A stretch of DNA of 10,131 nucleotides from Deltaproteobacteria bacterium (GTDB lineage: Bacteria; Desulfobacterota_B; Binatia; UBA9968). The stretch lies in NCBI GenBank assembly GCA_005879255.1, contig VBKY01000295.1, positions 1-10,131 on the forward strand, read 5' to 3'. A program made the position numbers and the translations under genes. Below are positions 1 through 6,561 of this stretch, piece after piece. The notes beneath the pieces are model-generated. The model worked only from the letters and a program-made list of their open reading frames with translations, made no database searches and had not been told where the DNA came from. Position 1 is the first letter of the stretch. Each line of letters opens with the position of its first letter.

Positions 1-63
1 AATGACGAGATAAAGGCGCAGCGGCGTTTGAAATTTGGCGGAACCTATGGGGATAGCGAATGA
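1..63 (+). CDS. 3' end of an unidentified gene (partial)
   Basis: Frame 1 is open from the window edge for 20 codons and ends with TGA at 61-63. The peptide tail is NDEIKAQRRLKFGGTYGDSE. The other two + frames are closed by stops in this stretch. A perfect hairpin begins 24 bases after the stop, where a transcript end would be expected. Twenty open codons alone are weak evidence, so the call rests mainly on that spacing. The family cannot be recognised from so short a tail. Confidence 0.35.
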   Translation, partial: NDEIKAQRRLKFGGTYGDSE

Positions 64-86
64 ATAACAACGCGGATCTAATCATG

Positions 87-117
87 CATTAGGGGAGGGA
101 GTGTCCCTCCCCTAATG
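87..117. terminator. Perfect 14-bp hairpin, probable terminator
   Basis: CATTAGGGGAGGGA (87-100) and its exact reverse complement (104-117) are separated by only GTG. The stem is G/C-rich in the middle and A/T at the base. It lies 24 bases after the stop of the gene ending at 63 and about 130 bases past the stop of the convergent sigma-54 activator gene, so it could end transcripts from both sides. There is no T-run on either side, so it is not a textbook intrinsic terminator. It may instead be an RNA 3'-end stabiliser or a small palindromic repeat. The rest of 64-250 shows no gene. Confidence 0.55.
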
Positions 118-250
118 ACTAAACACGTCGCTGGCGCGATAGTTAAATGAGAATAGAACAGAAACTCGACGATTGTTCATCGCCAACGCCGCCGTGCCGC
201 TTGACGATTTACAAAATCCAACCTGAGGGCAAACTCGCCGACATCCTGCG

Positions 251-1759
251 TCAGCCTGTAATGGCTAATCGCTTCAGCTTCTTTACCAATCCCTGTCGGC
301 TGAGGCCGAGCTCTTGAGATGCCTTTTGCTTATTCCCGCAATATTTCTTCAATGCGCCTTCGATCATGCGACGCTCGATGTCATCGACGACCTCGTCGAT
401 TGTTTTCCCGTCGTAGGAGAGATTTTTTTCTTGAGTGACTTTTTCACCCGGCTCGCCGGGAAGATCCAACTGCTGTTCCGCGATTGTTTTTCCCCTGACA
501 GAAGCAACCAGGCGCTTGACCTCGTTTTCCAATTGTCGGGCGTTTCCCGGCCAGGGGTAACTTTTTATCAGATTCATGGCCGCGGGCGTGAACTGCTTTG
601 GCTCGACGTTCATGATTCCGCGGTGCTTTTTGAGGAAATGGTTTGCGATGATGGGAATGTCTTGGGGGATTTCCCGCAGCGGCGGAGTCTGGATGCGAAC
701 GACTTTCAGTCGATAATAGAGATCCGGGCGAAAAGTATGTTCTTGGATCGCTCGCTCCAGATTCTTATTGCTCGCGGCAATGATCCGGACGTCGATGGGC
801 ATTGGCTTTTGTCCGCCGATACGGTCGATGCTGCGCTGTTGGAGCACACGAAGCATCTTAGCTTGGGCCGTCAAACTCAAGTCGCCGATCTCATCCAGAA
901 ATAGGGTTCCGCCATTGGCTGCTTCGAACTTGCCGATTCTTTTATCGACTCCGGTCGCGACGCCTTTCTCGATGCCATAGAGTTCAGACTCGACAAGGTT
1001 GTCGGGTAAAGCCGCGCAATTAAGCGCCACAAACGGTTGGTTGTAGCGCGGACTGTTGTAATGAAGTGCGCTGGCGACTAATTCCTTTCCGGTGCCGCTC
1101 TCTCCTTGAATCAGCACGTCAACCGAGCTTTCCCGTATTTGATCGATCAGGCGGACAATAGCCTGGATCTGTGGGCTCATCCCGACAATATTGTGTAGAT
1201 AGGACTGGCCGATCTCGACCTTGTGTTGCATCTGGCCTTTGGGCTCGCTTCGCTCGTGCTCTTTTCTGAGTGCGTGAATAAGCAGAGCGGTTTCGATCGC
1301 GTTGCCGGCATGGGCTGCAAAAGTCTCCAGGATTTCCGCGTCGTCTTTCGTGAACGCTCCGTCCTGCTTGTTGATTGCTTCGCACACACCGATGACTTCT
1401 TCTTGCACGTTCTTAATGGGGACAGCTAGAACAGTCTGGGTACGGTAACCCGTCTGCGAGTCGACGACCGTATAGAAGAGTGGATGGTTCGGCGCATCTT
1501 CGATGTTCACCGATTCACCGCTCATGGCGACGGCGCCTGCGACACCCAGGCGCGCGTCGAAACGAATTTCTTGGTTATCGAGGGTAAGAAAAGAGCGGAG
1601 CTCACACCTTTCGCGGTCGAATCCAAAAACGCTCACCAAATCGGCGCCAATCAATTCTTTGATTTCCCGCGTGAGAAGATTGAGCAGCGGAGCGAGCTCT
1701 CGTTCTGAGTGTATCCGCCTGATGATCGTCAATAATACCGATTTGTCGGTTTCGGTCAT
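251..1759 (-). CDS. Sigma-54-dependent activator, GAF-AAA+-Fis type
   Basis: A 502-residue enhancer-binding protein that would use ATP hydrolysis to remodel sigma-54 RNA polymerase at -24/-12 promoters. An N-terminal GAF sensor domain (about 20-160) presumably binds a small ligand. It is followed by a charged linker (about 163-185). The AAA+ core has Walker A GESGTGKE (219-226), Walker B GGTLFLDE (283-290), sensor I around 326-332, arginine-finger candidates R344 and R350, and the PGNARQLEN sensor II motif (404-412). A Fis-type helix-turn-helix closes the protein (about 475-499, with the typical NKQKASQELGLSRQGL pattern). Length and order match complete family members. The loop that is normally GAFTGA reads GVATGV (266-271), so the phenylalanine that helps contact sigma-54 is missing. 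The start at 1759 has no strong ribosome site but directly precedes the GAF domain. It is divergent from the exported protein gene at 2219, its likely target. The signal it senses cannot be told. Confidence 0.93.
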   Translation of the reverse strand: MTETDKSVLLTIIRRIHSERELAPLLNLLTREIKELIGADLVSVFGFDRERCELRSFLTLDNQEIRFDARLGVAGAVAMSGESVNIEDAPNHPLFYTVVDSQTGYRTQTVLAVPIKNVQEEVIGVCEAINKQDGAFTKDDAEILETFAAHAGNAIETALLIHALRKEHERSEPKGQMQHKVEIGQSYLHNIVGMSPQIQAIVRLIDQIRESSVDVLIQGESGTGKELVASALHYNSPRYNQPFVALNCAALPDNLVESELYGIEKGVATGVDKRIGKFEAANGGTLFLDEIGDLSLTAQAKMLRVLQQRSIDRIGGQKPMPIDVRIIAASNKNLERAIQEHTFRPDLYYRLKVVRIQTPPLREIPQDIPIIANHFLKKHRGIMNVEPKQFTPAAMNLIKSYPWPGNARQLENEVKRLVASVRGKTIAEQQLDLPGEPGEKVTQEKNLSYDGKTIDEVVDDIERRMIEGALKKYCGNKQKASQELGLSRQGLVKKLKRLAITG

Positions 1760-1930
1760 ATCCGAATTTCTTCTACATTGCCTGATCGTGATCTAACAGC
1801 AGTTATTTTAAACATTCTAGGACGTACCACAGCGCCAAAAGTACTGTCAATAAAGTCTGCGATTCGGCATTTTGATTTCCGCTAGGCGGCTCTTCGAAGC
1901 TGTTAGGGTGCGTTTGGTGATAGCAGAACC

Positions 1931-1958
1931 CGATCATGCGGGTTTGTTCGATCATGCG
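1931..1958. repeat. Two direct copies of CGATCATGCG, possible activator sites
   Basis: The 10-mer CGATCATGCG occurs at 1931-1940 and 1949-1958, an 18-base period. The first copy lies within CCCG-N6-CGGG, giving it a partial dyad. The pair is roughly 180-200 bases upstream of the -24 element at 2135, within the range of enhancers used by sigma-54 activators. No experiment links it to this protein, and it could equally be used to autoregulate the activator gene. Confidence 0.3.
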
Positions 1959-2036
1959 AGCCGGAGCGCGCGTTTTGACTCGATGAAAGCACGCTTTGCT
2001 GAAGCCACGGGAACAAACAGCGGAAACCCAATTGAC

Positions 2037-2048
2037 GGTTCGCAAACC
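2037..2048. promoter_or_regulatory. Short dyad GGTT-N4-AACC, possible activator site
   Basis: GGTTCGCAAACC has perfect 4-base arms. It sits about 90-100 bases upstream of the -24 box at 2135, a typical distance for an upstream activator sequence of a Fis-type sigma-54 activator. The arms are short, so chance occurrence is quite possible. Confidence 0.25.
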
Positions 2049-2133
2049 ACGTTGCTAGGCGGCGCTCCAATCCAAACCGCGCCTGTGTCGCGATGTGTGC
2101 GTAGTAACAAGCATTTGTCGGATGTTCCCGGTT

Positions 2134-2149
2134 CGGCACCATGATTGCT
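2134..2149 (+). promoter_or_regulatory. Sigma-54 (-24/-12) promoter for the exported protein gene
   Basis: CGGCACCATGATTGCT matches the sigma-54 consensus TGGCACR-N4-TTGCW at all but two positions: C for the first T, and C for the purine. The invariant GG (2135-2136) and GC (2147-2148) are exactly 10 bases apart. Transcription would begin near 2160, about 60 bases before the ATG at 2219. The element sits between a divergent sigma-54 activator gene and the gene it points to, which raises its credibility well above that of a bare motif hit. Confidence 0.6.
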
Positions 2150-2218
2150 CTACCTTGTTACCAAAACAATGACTGAGTTCTCATCGGCTTGCACCGTTAA
2201 AATAGGGAGTTGCAGGAT

Positions 2219-2938
2219 ATGACGACGATCATAAACATTCTAATCAGCGCCGTGTTGTTGGCTCTGTCTGCTGTGGGCACGAGTTCGGCGGATTCGGATT
2301 GGTACTTTACGGCCGATGAAATTGAAACGGCCTATCGCTATCAAGCTTATTTTGGCCGGCGTCTCCATAATCCTCTAAAACCGAATGTTTGCTATTTCGG
2401 CAAGAGCGAGTTTACGGCGTCGTTCCGGGGAAGAGAGTTCGTCGCTCCTTGCCGATTTATCGCCGACACGACGCGCCATTTAAAGCTTATGATCGAGAAA
2501 GGCGCCGCCAGATATCTGTTTCCTCTCGATGCGGACCACGCTCATCTGGCGATTCCAAAAGAGCTCTGGGAGCGCAAATACAGCAAGTTGTCGGTTGACG
2601 AAGTGTTTCCTCAGATTCTCTGGGAACCAGAGCTAGTCGCTCTCTATCATACAGCCGAGCACTTAGCAGTCCGTGATTCAAAGAGCGACAAAGAAATTTT
2701 CCAGACCAAGGACTGGCAAGCTAAACGCAATGTGTTGGGATACTTCAATGGCGGCCCGATTAGGATTTTGCCAGCGCGTGCCGATGGCTCAGCCCATGAT
2801 AAGCTAGAGCAATATGAAAATGTCGCCTCGTTCCATTTCCTGGCGCATCGATTAGGTGAGATCGCGTTTCCTGTTAACGGGGGAGCGATCTCACTGGATA
2901 TGTCATTTGACGAGGATTACGCGGTGGTTAGCCCGTAG
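2219..2938 (+). CDS. Exported protein of unknown function
   Basis: A 239-residue protein that I do not recognise. The start is put at the ATG at 2219, because GGGAG (2205-2209) lies at a good distance and the ATG opens directly into a signal peptide. A TTG at 2210 in the same frame is the alternative. Residues 1-24 have a hydrophobic core (ILISAVLLALSAVG) and a likely signal peptidase I site after SSA (24|25). The mature part has exactly two cysteines (C58, C78), which could form a disulphide in the periplasm. It is rich in aromatics near the N-terminus (WYFTADEIETAYRYQAYFG) and has a histidine-containing patch LYHTAEHLAVRD (142-153). No transmembrane segment follows the signal, so a soluble periplasmic or secreted protein is expected. 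It follows a -24/-12 element and is divergent from a sigma-54 activator gene, so it is probably induced under a specific condition. Its function is unknown. Confidence 0.75.
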   Translation: MTTIINILISAVLLALSAVGTSSADSDWYFTADEIETAYRYQAYFGRRLHNPLKPNVCYFGKSEFTASFRGREFVAPCRFIADTTRHLKLMIEKGAARYLFPLDADHAHLAIPKELWERKYSKLSVDEVFPQILWEPELVALYHTAEHLAVRDSKSDKEIFQTKDWQAKRNVLGYFNGGPIRILPARADGSAHDKLEQYENVASFHFLAHRLGEIAFPVNGGAISLDMSFDEDYAVVSP

Positions 2939-2956
2939 ATACCGATCGGGTCAGGC

Positions 2957-3205
2957 GTGATATTTGCTATCCTCGACGGAGAGACAATTTCCGCGACAAT
3001 TTTCTGCGGCCCTTATCTCGGACAGTGGGCTCTCCATCGCGCAACACTCCGAATCGACAGGTCTGGTGACACAGAATCCACCCATGACTTCCAGAATATT
3101 ACGCCTGAACTCTGGCAACTCGTCGAGAAACAGGACCCTGTTACAGCACCAATAGACAGACCGATTTTAGTGTTGAGGGCGTCGACGATTCAAAGCAGAC
3201 GATAG
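2957..3205 (+). pseudogene. Small reading frame, probably the remnant of a gene 3' end
   Basis: An 82-codon frame opening with GTG at 2957 without a ribosome site and ending with TAG at 3203-3205. The family is not recognised. Its C-terminal 20 codons before the final few residues (3125-3184) encode EKQDPVTAPIDRPILVLRAS. A second stretch at 9238-9297 encodes a near-identical peptide, also a few codons before a stop. Since two separate loci keep the same frame and end, the stretch likely descends from a real protein's C-terminus. The missing start signals suggest the rest has been lost. It could also be a small intact gene. Confidence 0.35.
3125..3184 (+). repeat. Copy 1 of a 60-base coding repeat (PVTA-IDRP peptide)
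   Basis: This 60-base stretch matches 9238-9297 at 50 of 60 positions without gaps, in the same orientation. Both read in frame as EK-PVTA-IDRP-LVLR-S (15 of 20 residues the same), and each is followed by a stop within 4-8 codons. The longest shared run is ACCCTGTTACAGC. Confidence 0.6.
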
Positions 3206-3492
3206 CATAGGAAGACATTTTATGGATTTCTTTTTAATATCTAACCCGTGTATAGTAAACTGCCTCGGTCAGGAGGGATTTTAGGATGATCACTAGTGAG
3301 GAGGGATCTGGGCAAAATAATGATAAAGCAAATGTCTGATGCCAATCCCAACGCAGGACGGGACACTACCAGAGTTACTAAACTTAGCTAAACCTGACAC
3401 CAGGCCGGTCAGCGATGTTTCACGTTCTCACCGGCTACGCCTTAAAACGAAATTCTTATCATTCTGCGTCAAGGGATAGAGGAAAGGTCGCG
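3206..3492 (+). promoter_or_regulatory. Leader region upstream of the ATPase gene
   Basis: A possible -10 box TATAGT sits at 3251-3256, with only a poor -35 (TTTCTT-like, about 3227-3233). AGGAGGGAT occurs twice (3271-3279 and 3299-3307). The first copy is an excellent ribosome site for a 17-codon frame at 3286. A weak dyad CTGAC-N9-GTCAG lies at 3394-3412. The ATPase frame can be read upstream to 3415, but the homology to the family starts at the ATG at 3493. No other gene is seen here. Confidence 0.3.
3286..3339 (+). CDS. Possible 17-residue leader peptide
   Basis: ATG at 3286 opens MITSEEGSGQNNDKANV and ends at TGA 3337-3339. AGGAGGG at 3271-3277 is a near-perfect ribosome site 8 bases upstream, stronger than that of most genes in this window. 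A candidate -10 (3251-3256) would start the transcript just before it. A second short frame (3320-3391, 23 residues) overlaps it in another phase. The peptide has no known family. It may be a leader for the downstream ATPase gene, the truncated start of a lost gene, or chance. Confidence 0.25.
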   Translation: MITSEEGSGQNNDKANV

Positions 3493-4587
3493 ATGGCACA
3501 GGTGGTGCTGAAGGACCTAAACAAGAAGTTCGACGAGATCCACGCTGTTAAGGATCTGAACGTCCAGATCCGCGACAAGGAGTTTATCGTCTTGGTCGGA
3601 CCATCGGGCTGCGGCAAGTCCACGACGCTCCGGATGGTGGCCGGCCTGGAGGATATCACCTCGGGCGAGATCTACATCGGCGACCAGCTCGTCAACAACC
3701 TCCCGCCCAAGAAACGCGACATCGCCATTGTCTTCCAGAACTACGCCCTCTACCCGCACATGACCGTCTACGACAATATGGCCTTCGGGCTCAAGATGCG
3801 GAAGTTCCCCAAGGCCGATATCGAAAAGCGGGTGAGGGAGGCGGCGATCCTCCTCGGCATCCCGGACCTTCTGAAACGCAAGCCGCGGCAGCTCTCGGGC
3901 GGGCAGCGGCAGCGGGTGGCGGTTGGGCGCGCTATCGTCCGACACCCCCAGGTCTTCCTCTTCGACGAGCCCCTCTCAAACCTCGACGCCAAGCTGCGCG
4001 CGCAGATGCGCGGTGAGTTGAAGCGCCTGCACGAGCGGCTGGAGACCACGGCCATCTATGTCACCCACGACCAGGTGGAGGCAATGACACTTGGCGATCG
4101 CGTGGTGGTCATGAAGGATGGGACGGTCCAGCAAGTGGGCGAGCCCTTGGAGGTCTACTCAAGGCCGCGGAACAAGTTCGTGGCCGGCTTCATCGGCTCC
4201 CCGGCCATGAACTTCATTGACACGACGATCACGGAAGCCGCCGGCGGGCTCTATGTAGAAACCACAGGGCTCCGTGTAAAGGTGCCGCCCGAGCGCGCGG
4301 CGCGGCTGGCCTCTTACAGGGAACAAAGCATCACGCTCGGTATTCGTCCGGAGGATCTCCGGGAGGCGAGAGGCGGCGACGCCGACGATCTCTCCTTCGA
4401 CGCCGTCGTGGATGTGGTGGAGCCCCTGGGATCTGAGATCCTGCTGGACACTCGGGTGGGGAGCCAGATGATGGTCGCGCGCGTGGACCCCACGGTGCGC
4501 GCCCGGCTCCACGAGAAGATCCGCTTGGCCTATGTCCCGGAGCGGCTCCGCTTCTTCGACAACCAGACCGAGGAAGCGATCGGCTGA
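3493..4587 (+). CDS. ugpC: CUT1-type sugar ABC importer ATPase (UgpC/MalK/MsmX family)
   Basis: A 364-residue ATP-binding subunit that would power carbohydrate uptake from the cytoplasmic face of the membrane. The ATPase domain has Walker A GPSGCGKST (36-44), Q-loop Q82 in VFQNYALYPHM, signature LSGGQRQR (134-141), Walker B VFLFDEP (154-160), D-loop SNLDAK and switch H192 (YVTHDQVEAMTLGDR). Residues from about 235 form the C-terminal MalK-type regulatory/TOBE region, with GIRPED at 283-288. Length is normal for the family. The ATG at 3493 is chosen because GGAAAGG (3481-3487) precedes it and MAQVVLKDL is the usual family beginning. It is the natural partner of the permeases and binding protein on the opposite strand, although it converges on them rather than sharing their operon. 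Related ATPases can serve several importers, so a wider role is possible. The symbol marks the family and does not mean glycerol-3-phosphate specificity. Confidence 0.95.
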   Translation: MAQVVLKDLNKKFDEIHAVKDLNVQIRDKEFIVLVGPSGCGKSTTLRMVAGLEDITSGEIYIGDQLVNNLPPKKRDIAIVFQNYALYPHMTVYDNMAFGLKMRKFPKADIEKRVREAAILLGIPDLLKRKPRQLSGGQRQRVAVGRAIVRHPQVFLFDEPLSNLDAKLRAQMRGELKRLHERLETTAIYVTHDQVEAMTLGDRVVVMKDGTVQQVGEPLEVYSRPRNKFVAGFIGSPAMNFIDTTITEAAGGLYVETTGLRVKVPPERAARLASYREQSITLGIRPEDLREARGGDADDLSFDAVVDVVEPLGSEILLDTRVGSQMMVARVDPTVRARLHEKIRLAYVPERLRFFDNQTEEAIG

Positions 4588-4603
4588 TACGGTGAGATAG
4601 AAC

Positions 4604-4622
4604 CGGGCCGCTCTCCGGCCTG
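4604..4622. terminator. Weak hairpin after the ATPase gene
   Basis: GGCCG (4606-4610) pairs with CGGCC (4616-4620) around CTCTC, extended by a G-T and a C-G pair. It lies about 17 bases after the ATPase stop, in the 156-base gap between the two convergent transcription units. No T-run follows. It could limit read-through in this convergent arrangement, but the evidence is structural only. Confidence 0.3.
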
Positions 4623-4743
4623 CCACCCCCGAGCGGCAACGGCCTGGCCTATCTGCCGTTCGCCCTCCAGAATGCCGAGGCACGACGCGTCCGGTTGCTG
4701 TTGAAGCGCATGAGTTTCACGGCTCTCGGTCCCTCGGTTGGAG

Positions 4744-5589
4744 TTATTTCACCGCGCCAGCGGTGAGGCCGGAGACGTAGTAGTCCAGGAACATCACGTA
4801 AATGATTACGATGGGAACCGATCCCACCACGGCGCCGGCCATCAGCGACCCCCAGTAGTAGATGTCACCCCGTATGAGGTCGTTGGTGACGCCCACGGTG
4901 ATCGTCTTCTGATCCGCCGCGGAAATGAAGGTCAGCGCGTAGATGAACTCGTTCCAGGAGAGAGTGAAGGCGAAGAGAAGCGCGCAGACGAGCCCCGGTG
5001 CCGCCACCGGGATCACGATGCGGACGAGCGCCTGCAAGCGGTTGCAACCGTCCACCAGGGCGCACTCCTCGATCTCCTTGGGGATCGTGCGGAAGTAGCC
5101 CATGAGCAACCAGGTGCAGAACGGCACCAGGAAGGTAGGGTATGTCACCATCAGGGCCGCGATGGAGTCGGTGAGCCCGAGCGCGTTCACCACCTGGGAG
5201 AGCGGTAGGAACAAGAGGCTCGGCGGCACCAGGTAGGTGATGAAGACCGCGAGGCCGAAGCTCTCAGCGCCGCGGAAGCGCAGGCGCGCCAGAGCGTAGG
5301 CTGCGATCGTCCCGATGACGACCGCTATCACGGTAGCGACGACGCTCACCAACAGGCTGTTCAGCAGCCAGCGGCTGAAGAGCGTCTCTCTCAGGAGGAA
5401 GCTGTAGTGCTCCAAGACGATGCCCTGGCGGATCAGGAAGGGGTTCGCCTTGAGATCGTACAGCTCTGCATCTCCCTTCAGCGAGGTAATCAGCATGAAG
5501 TAGAAGGGGAACAGCGCGAAGAAGAGGAGTGGGAGAAGACCGGCATGGGCCACGGCCAGGTGGAGGCGGGGATAGCGGCTGATGGCCAT
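4744..5589 (-). CDS. Sugar ABC importer permease, MalG/UgpE type
   Basis: A 281-residue inner-membrane permease and the last gene of the three-gene operon. The hydrophobic segments suggest six membrane helices, starting at AVAHAGLLPLLFFALFPFYF. The MalG-type EAA loop that docks onto the ATPase reads EECALVDGCNRLQALVRIVIP (about 174-194), with the conserved glycine at 181. Further family features are LNS at 76-78 and SWNEFIYAL (211-219). The frame can be read much further upstream, to 6018, but that part lies over the neighbouring permease gene in another phase. The ATG at 5589 is the true start. It overlaps the upstream stop as TGATG and has GGGAG a few bases before it, so translation is probably coupled. 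It would form the heterodimeric channel with the product of 5589-6551. Confidence 0.93.
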   Translation of the reverse strand: MAISRYPRLHLAVAHAGLLPLLFFALFPFYFMLITSLKGDAELYDLKANPFLIRQGIVLEHYSFLLRETLFSRWLLNSLLVSVVATVIAVVIGTIAAYALARLRFRGAESFGLAVFITYLVPPSLLFLPLSQVVNALGLTDSIAALMVTYPTFLVPFCTWLLMGYFRTIPKEIEECALVDGCNRLQALVRIVIPVAAPGLVCALLFAFTLSWNEFIYALTFISAADQKTITVGVTNDLIRGDIYYWGSLMAGAVVGSVPIVIIYVMFLDYYVSGLTAGAVK

Positions 5590-6551
5590 CAGATCTCCCG
5601 CCTCGCGTAGTGGAGCTGCAAGTAGACGATCACCGCGAGTACCGGGAACATGAACAGCGCGATGGCCGATCCTTCGCCGATTTTCCCCGCCTGGAGCCCA
5701 ACCTGATAGGCAAAGGTGGCGAAGAGGTGCGTTGAGTTGACCGGCCCGCCTCGCGTGAGCACATACACAATGTTGAAATCGGCGAAGGTAAGAATCGTCG
5801 AGAAGAGGATCACCACGGCCAGGACCGGCCGCAGCAAGGGCAGCGTGATGTGGCGGAAGCGCGCCCAGGCGCCGGCACCATCGGACTTGGCCGCTTCGTA
5901 GAGCTCGGGGTTGATCGACATGAGGCCGGCCAAGAGCGTGATAGCGAAGAACGGTAGCCCGCGCCACACGTTGACCATGATCACTGAGATCATCGCGAGG
6001 TGGGGGGTGCCGAGCCATTGGAGCCCTTTCTCAATTACCCCCAGGCGGAGCAGGGTCCAGTTGATCACGCTGTAGAGCGAGTCGAACATCCACAACCAGC
6101 CTAGCGTGGAGAGCGCGGTCGGGATCACCCAGGGCAGGAGCACCGCGCCACGGATGAGCCGCTTCAGACGAAGGTTCTGCGCCAGCAGAAGCGCAAGCGA
6201 GAGCCCTAGCACGGTCTTGATGGCCACGGCGCTGGTGGTAAAGACGATCGAGTTGCGAAGCGTCTGGCGGAAGATGTCGTCTTCCATAAAGAGTGTGAGG
6301 AAGTTTTGCAGCCCGATGAAGTGGCCGCCCCGCCCGACGTACGCGTCGGTCAGGCTCAGCCAGAGCGCGATGATGAATGGGTAAGCGACGAGACCCACGA
6401 GCAGCAGAACGGCCGGCAGCACGAACAGGTAGCCCAGTACACTTTCCCGCTGGAGCACCTGGCCAAGCTCTCGCCAGAGAGTAAGCCGAGCCGCCGGGAG
6501 CAGCAGGCCGCCCTCCCTCGACTTCGGTCTCGAGCTCGACGCGAGGTTCAT
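5589..6551 (-). CDS. Sugar ABC importer permease, MalF/UgpA type
   Basis: A 320-residue inner-membrane permease. A polar N-terminus of about 35 residues precedes the first helix (YLFVLPAVLLLVGLVAYPFI, 41-60). More helices follow, and the EAA loop EAAKSDGAGAWARFRHITLP is at 219-238, a good match to the CUT1 consensus EAA-X3-DGA-X8-IXLP. The RGGP motif (267-270) and the phrase TFADFNIVYVLTRGGP are typical of the MalF/UgpA side. The start at 6551 lies 10 bases after the binding protein stop, with AGGACC as a modest ribosome site. Its last base is shared with the start of the next permease gene. The substrate cannot be read from the sequence. Confidence 0.94.
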   Translation of the reverse strand: MNLASSSRPKSREGGLLLPAARLTLWRELGQVLQRESVLGYLFVLPAVLLLVGLVAYPFIIALWLSLTDAYVGRGGHFIGLQNFLTLFMEDDIFRQTLRNSIVFTTSAVAIKTVLGLSLALLLAQNLRLKRLIRGAVLLPWVIPTALSTLGWLWMFDSLYSVINWTLLRLGVIEKGLQWLGTPHLAMISVIMVNVWRGLPFFAITLLAGLMSINPELYEAAKSDGAGAWARFRHITLPLLRPVLAVVILFSTILTFADFNIVYVLTRGGPVNSTHLFATFAYQVGLQAGKIGEGSAIALFMFPVLAVIVYLQLHYARREI

Positions 6552-6561
6552 CGTGGTCCTA

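Larger units (their letters stand above)
1760..2218. promoter_or_regulatory. Divergent control region between activator and exported protein
   Basis: This 459-base gap has no convincing gene. Open frames on both strands look like chance: none has a family signature, and the + strand one overlaps the sigma-54 element. It contains a direct repeat of CGATCATGCG (1931-1940 and 1949-1958), a dyad GGTT-N4-AACC (2037-2048) and a -24/-12 element (2134-2149). On the activator side, TTGACA (reverse complement at 1845-1850) is a perfect -35 box, but no good -10 lies at 16-18 bases, so no promoter is assigned for the activator. Confidence 0.5.

Noticed and set aside
1814..1850. Sigma-70 promoter for the activator gene (TTGACA and TAGAAT on the - strand)
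   Set aside because: The spacing is 25 bases, far outside 16-18, and no better -10 was found.
1872..2144. 90-codon + strand frame in the divergent gap
   Set aside because: No family signature or ribosome site was seen, - strand frames of similar length overlap it, and the sigma-54 element lies across its end.
3415..3492. Longer N-terminus of the importer ATPase, starting at 3415
   Set aside because: Family homology begins at the ATG at 3493, which has its own ribosome site. The extra 26 residues look like untranslated leader.
3494..3511. GG-N10-GC sigma-54-like match at the start of the ATPase gene
   Set aside because: It lies inside the first codons of the gene, so it cannot serve as its promoter, and the surrounding consensus is poor.
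4159..4683. 174-codon - strand frame opposite the ATPase gene
   Set aside because: It is a shadow of the well-supported ATPase coding frame in GC-rich sequence.
5590..6018. Extension of the second permease frame upstream to 6018
   Set aside because: This part overlaps the first permease gene in another phase and has no family similarity. The TGATG overlap at 5587-5591 fixes the real start.
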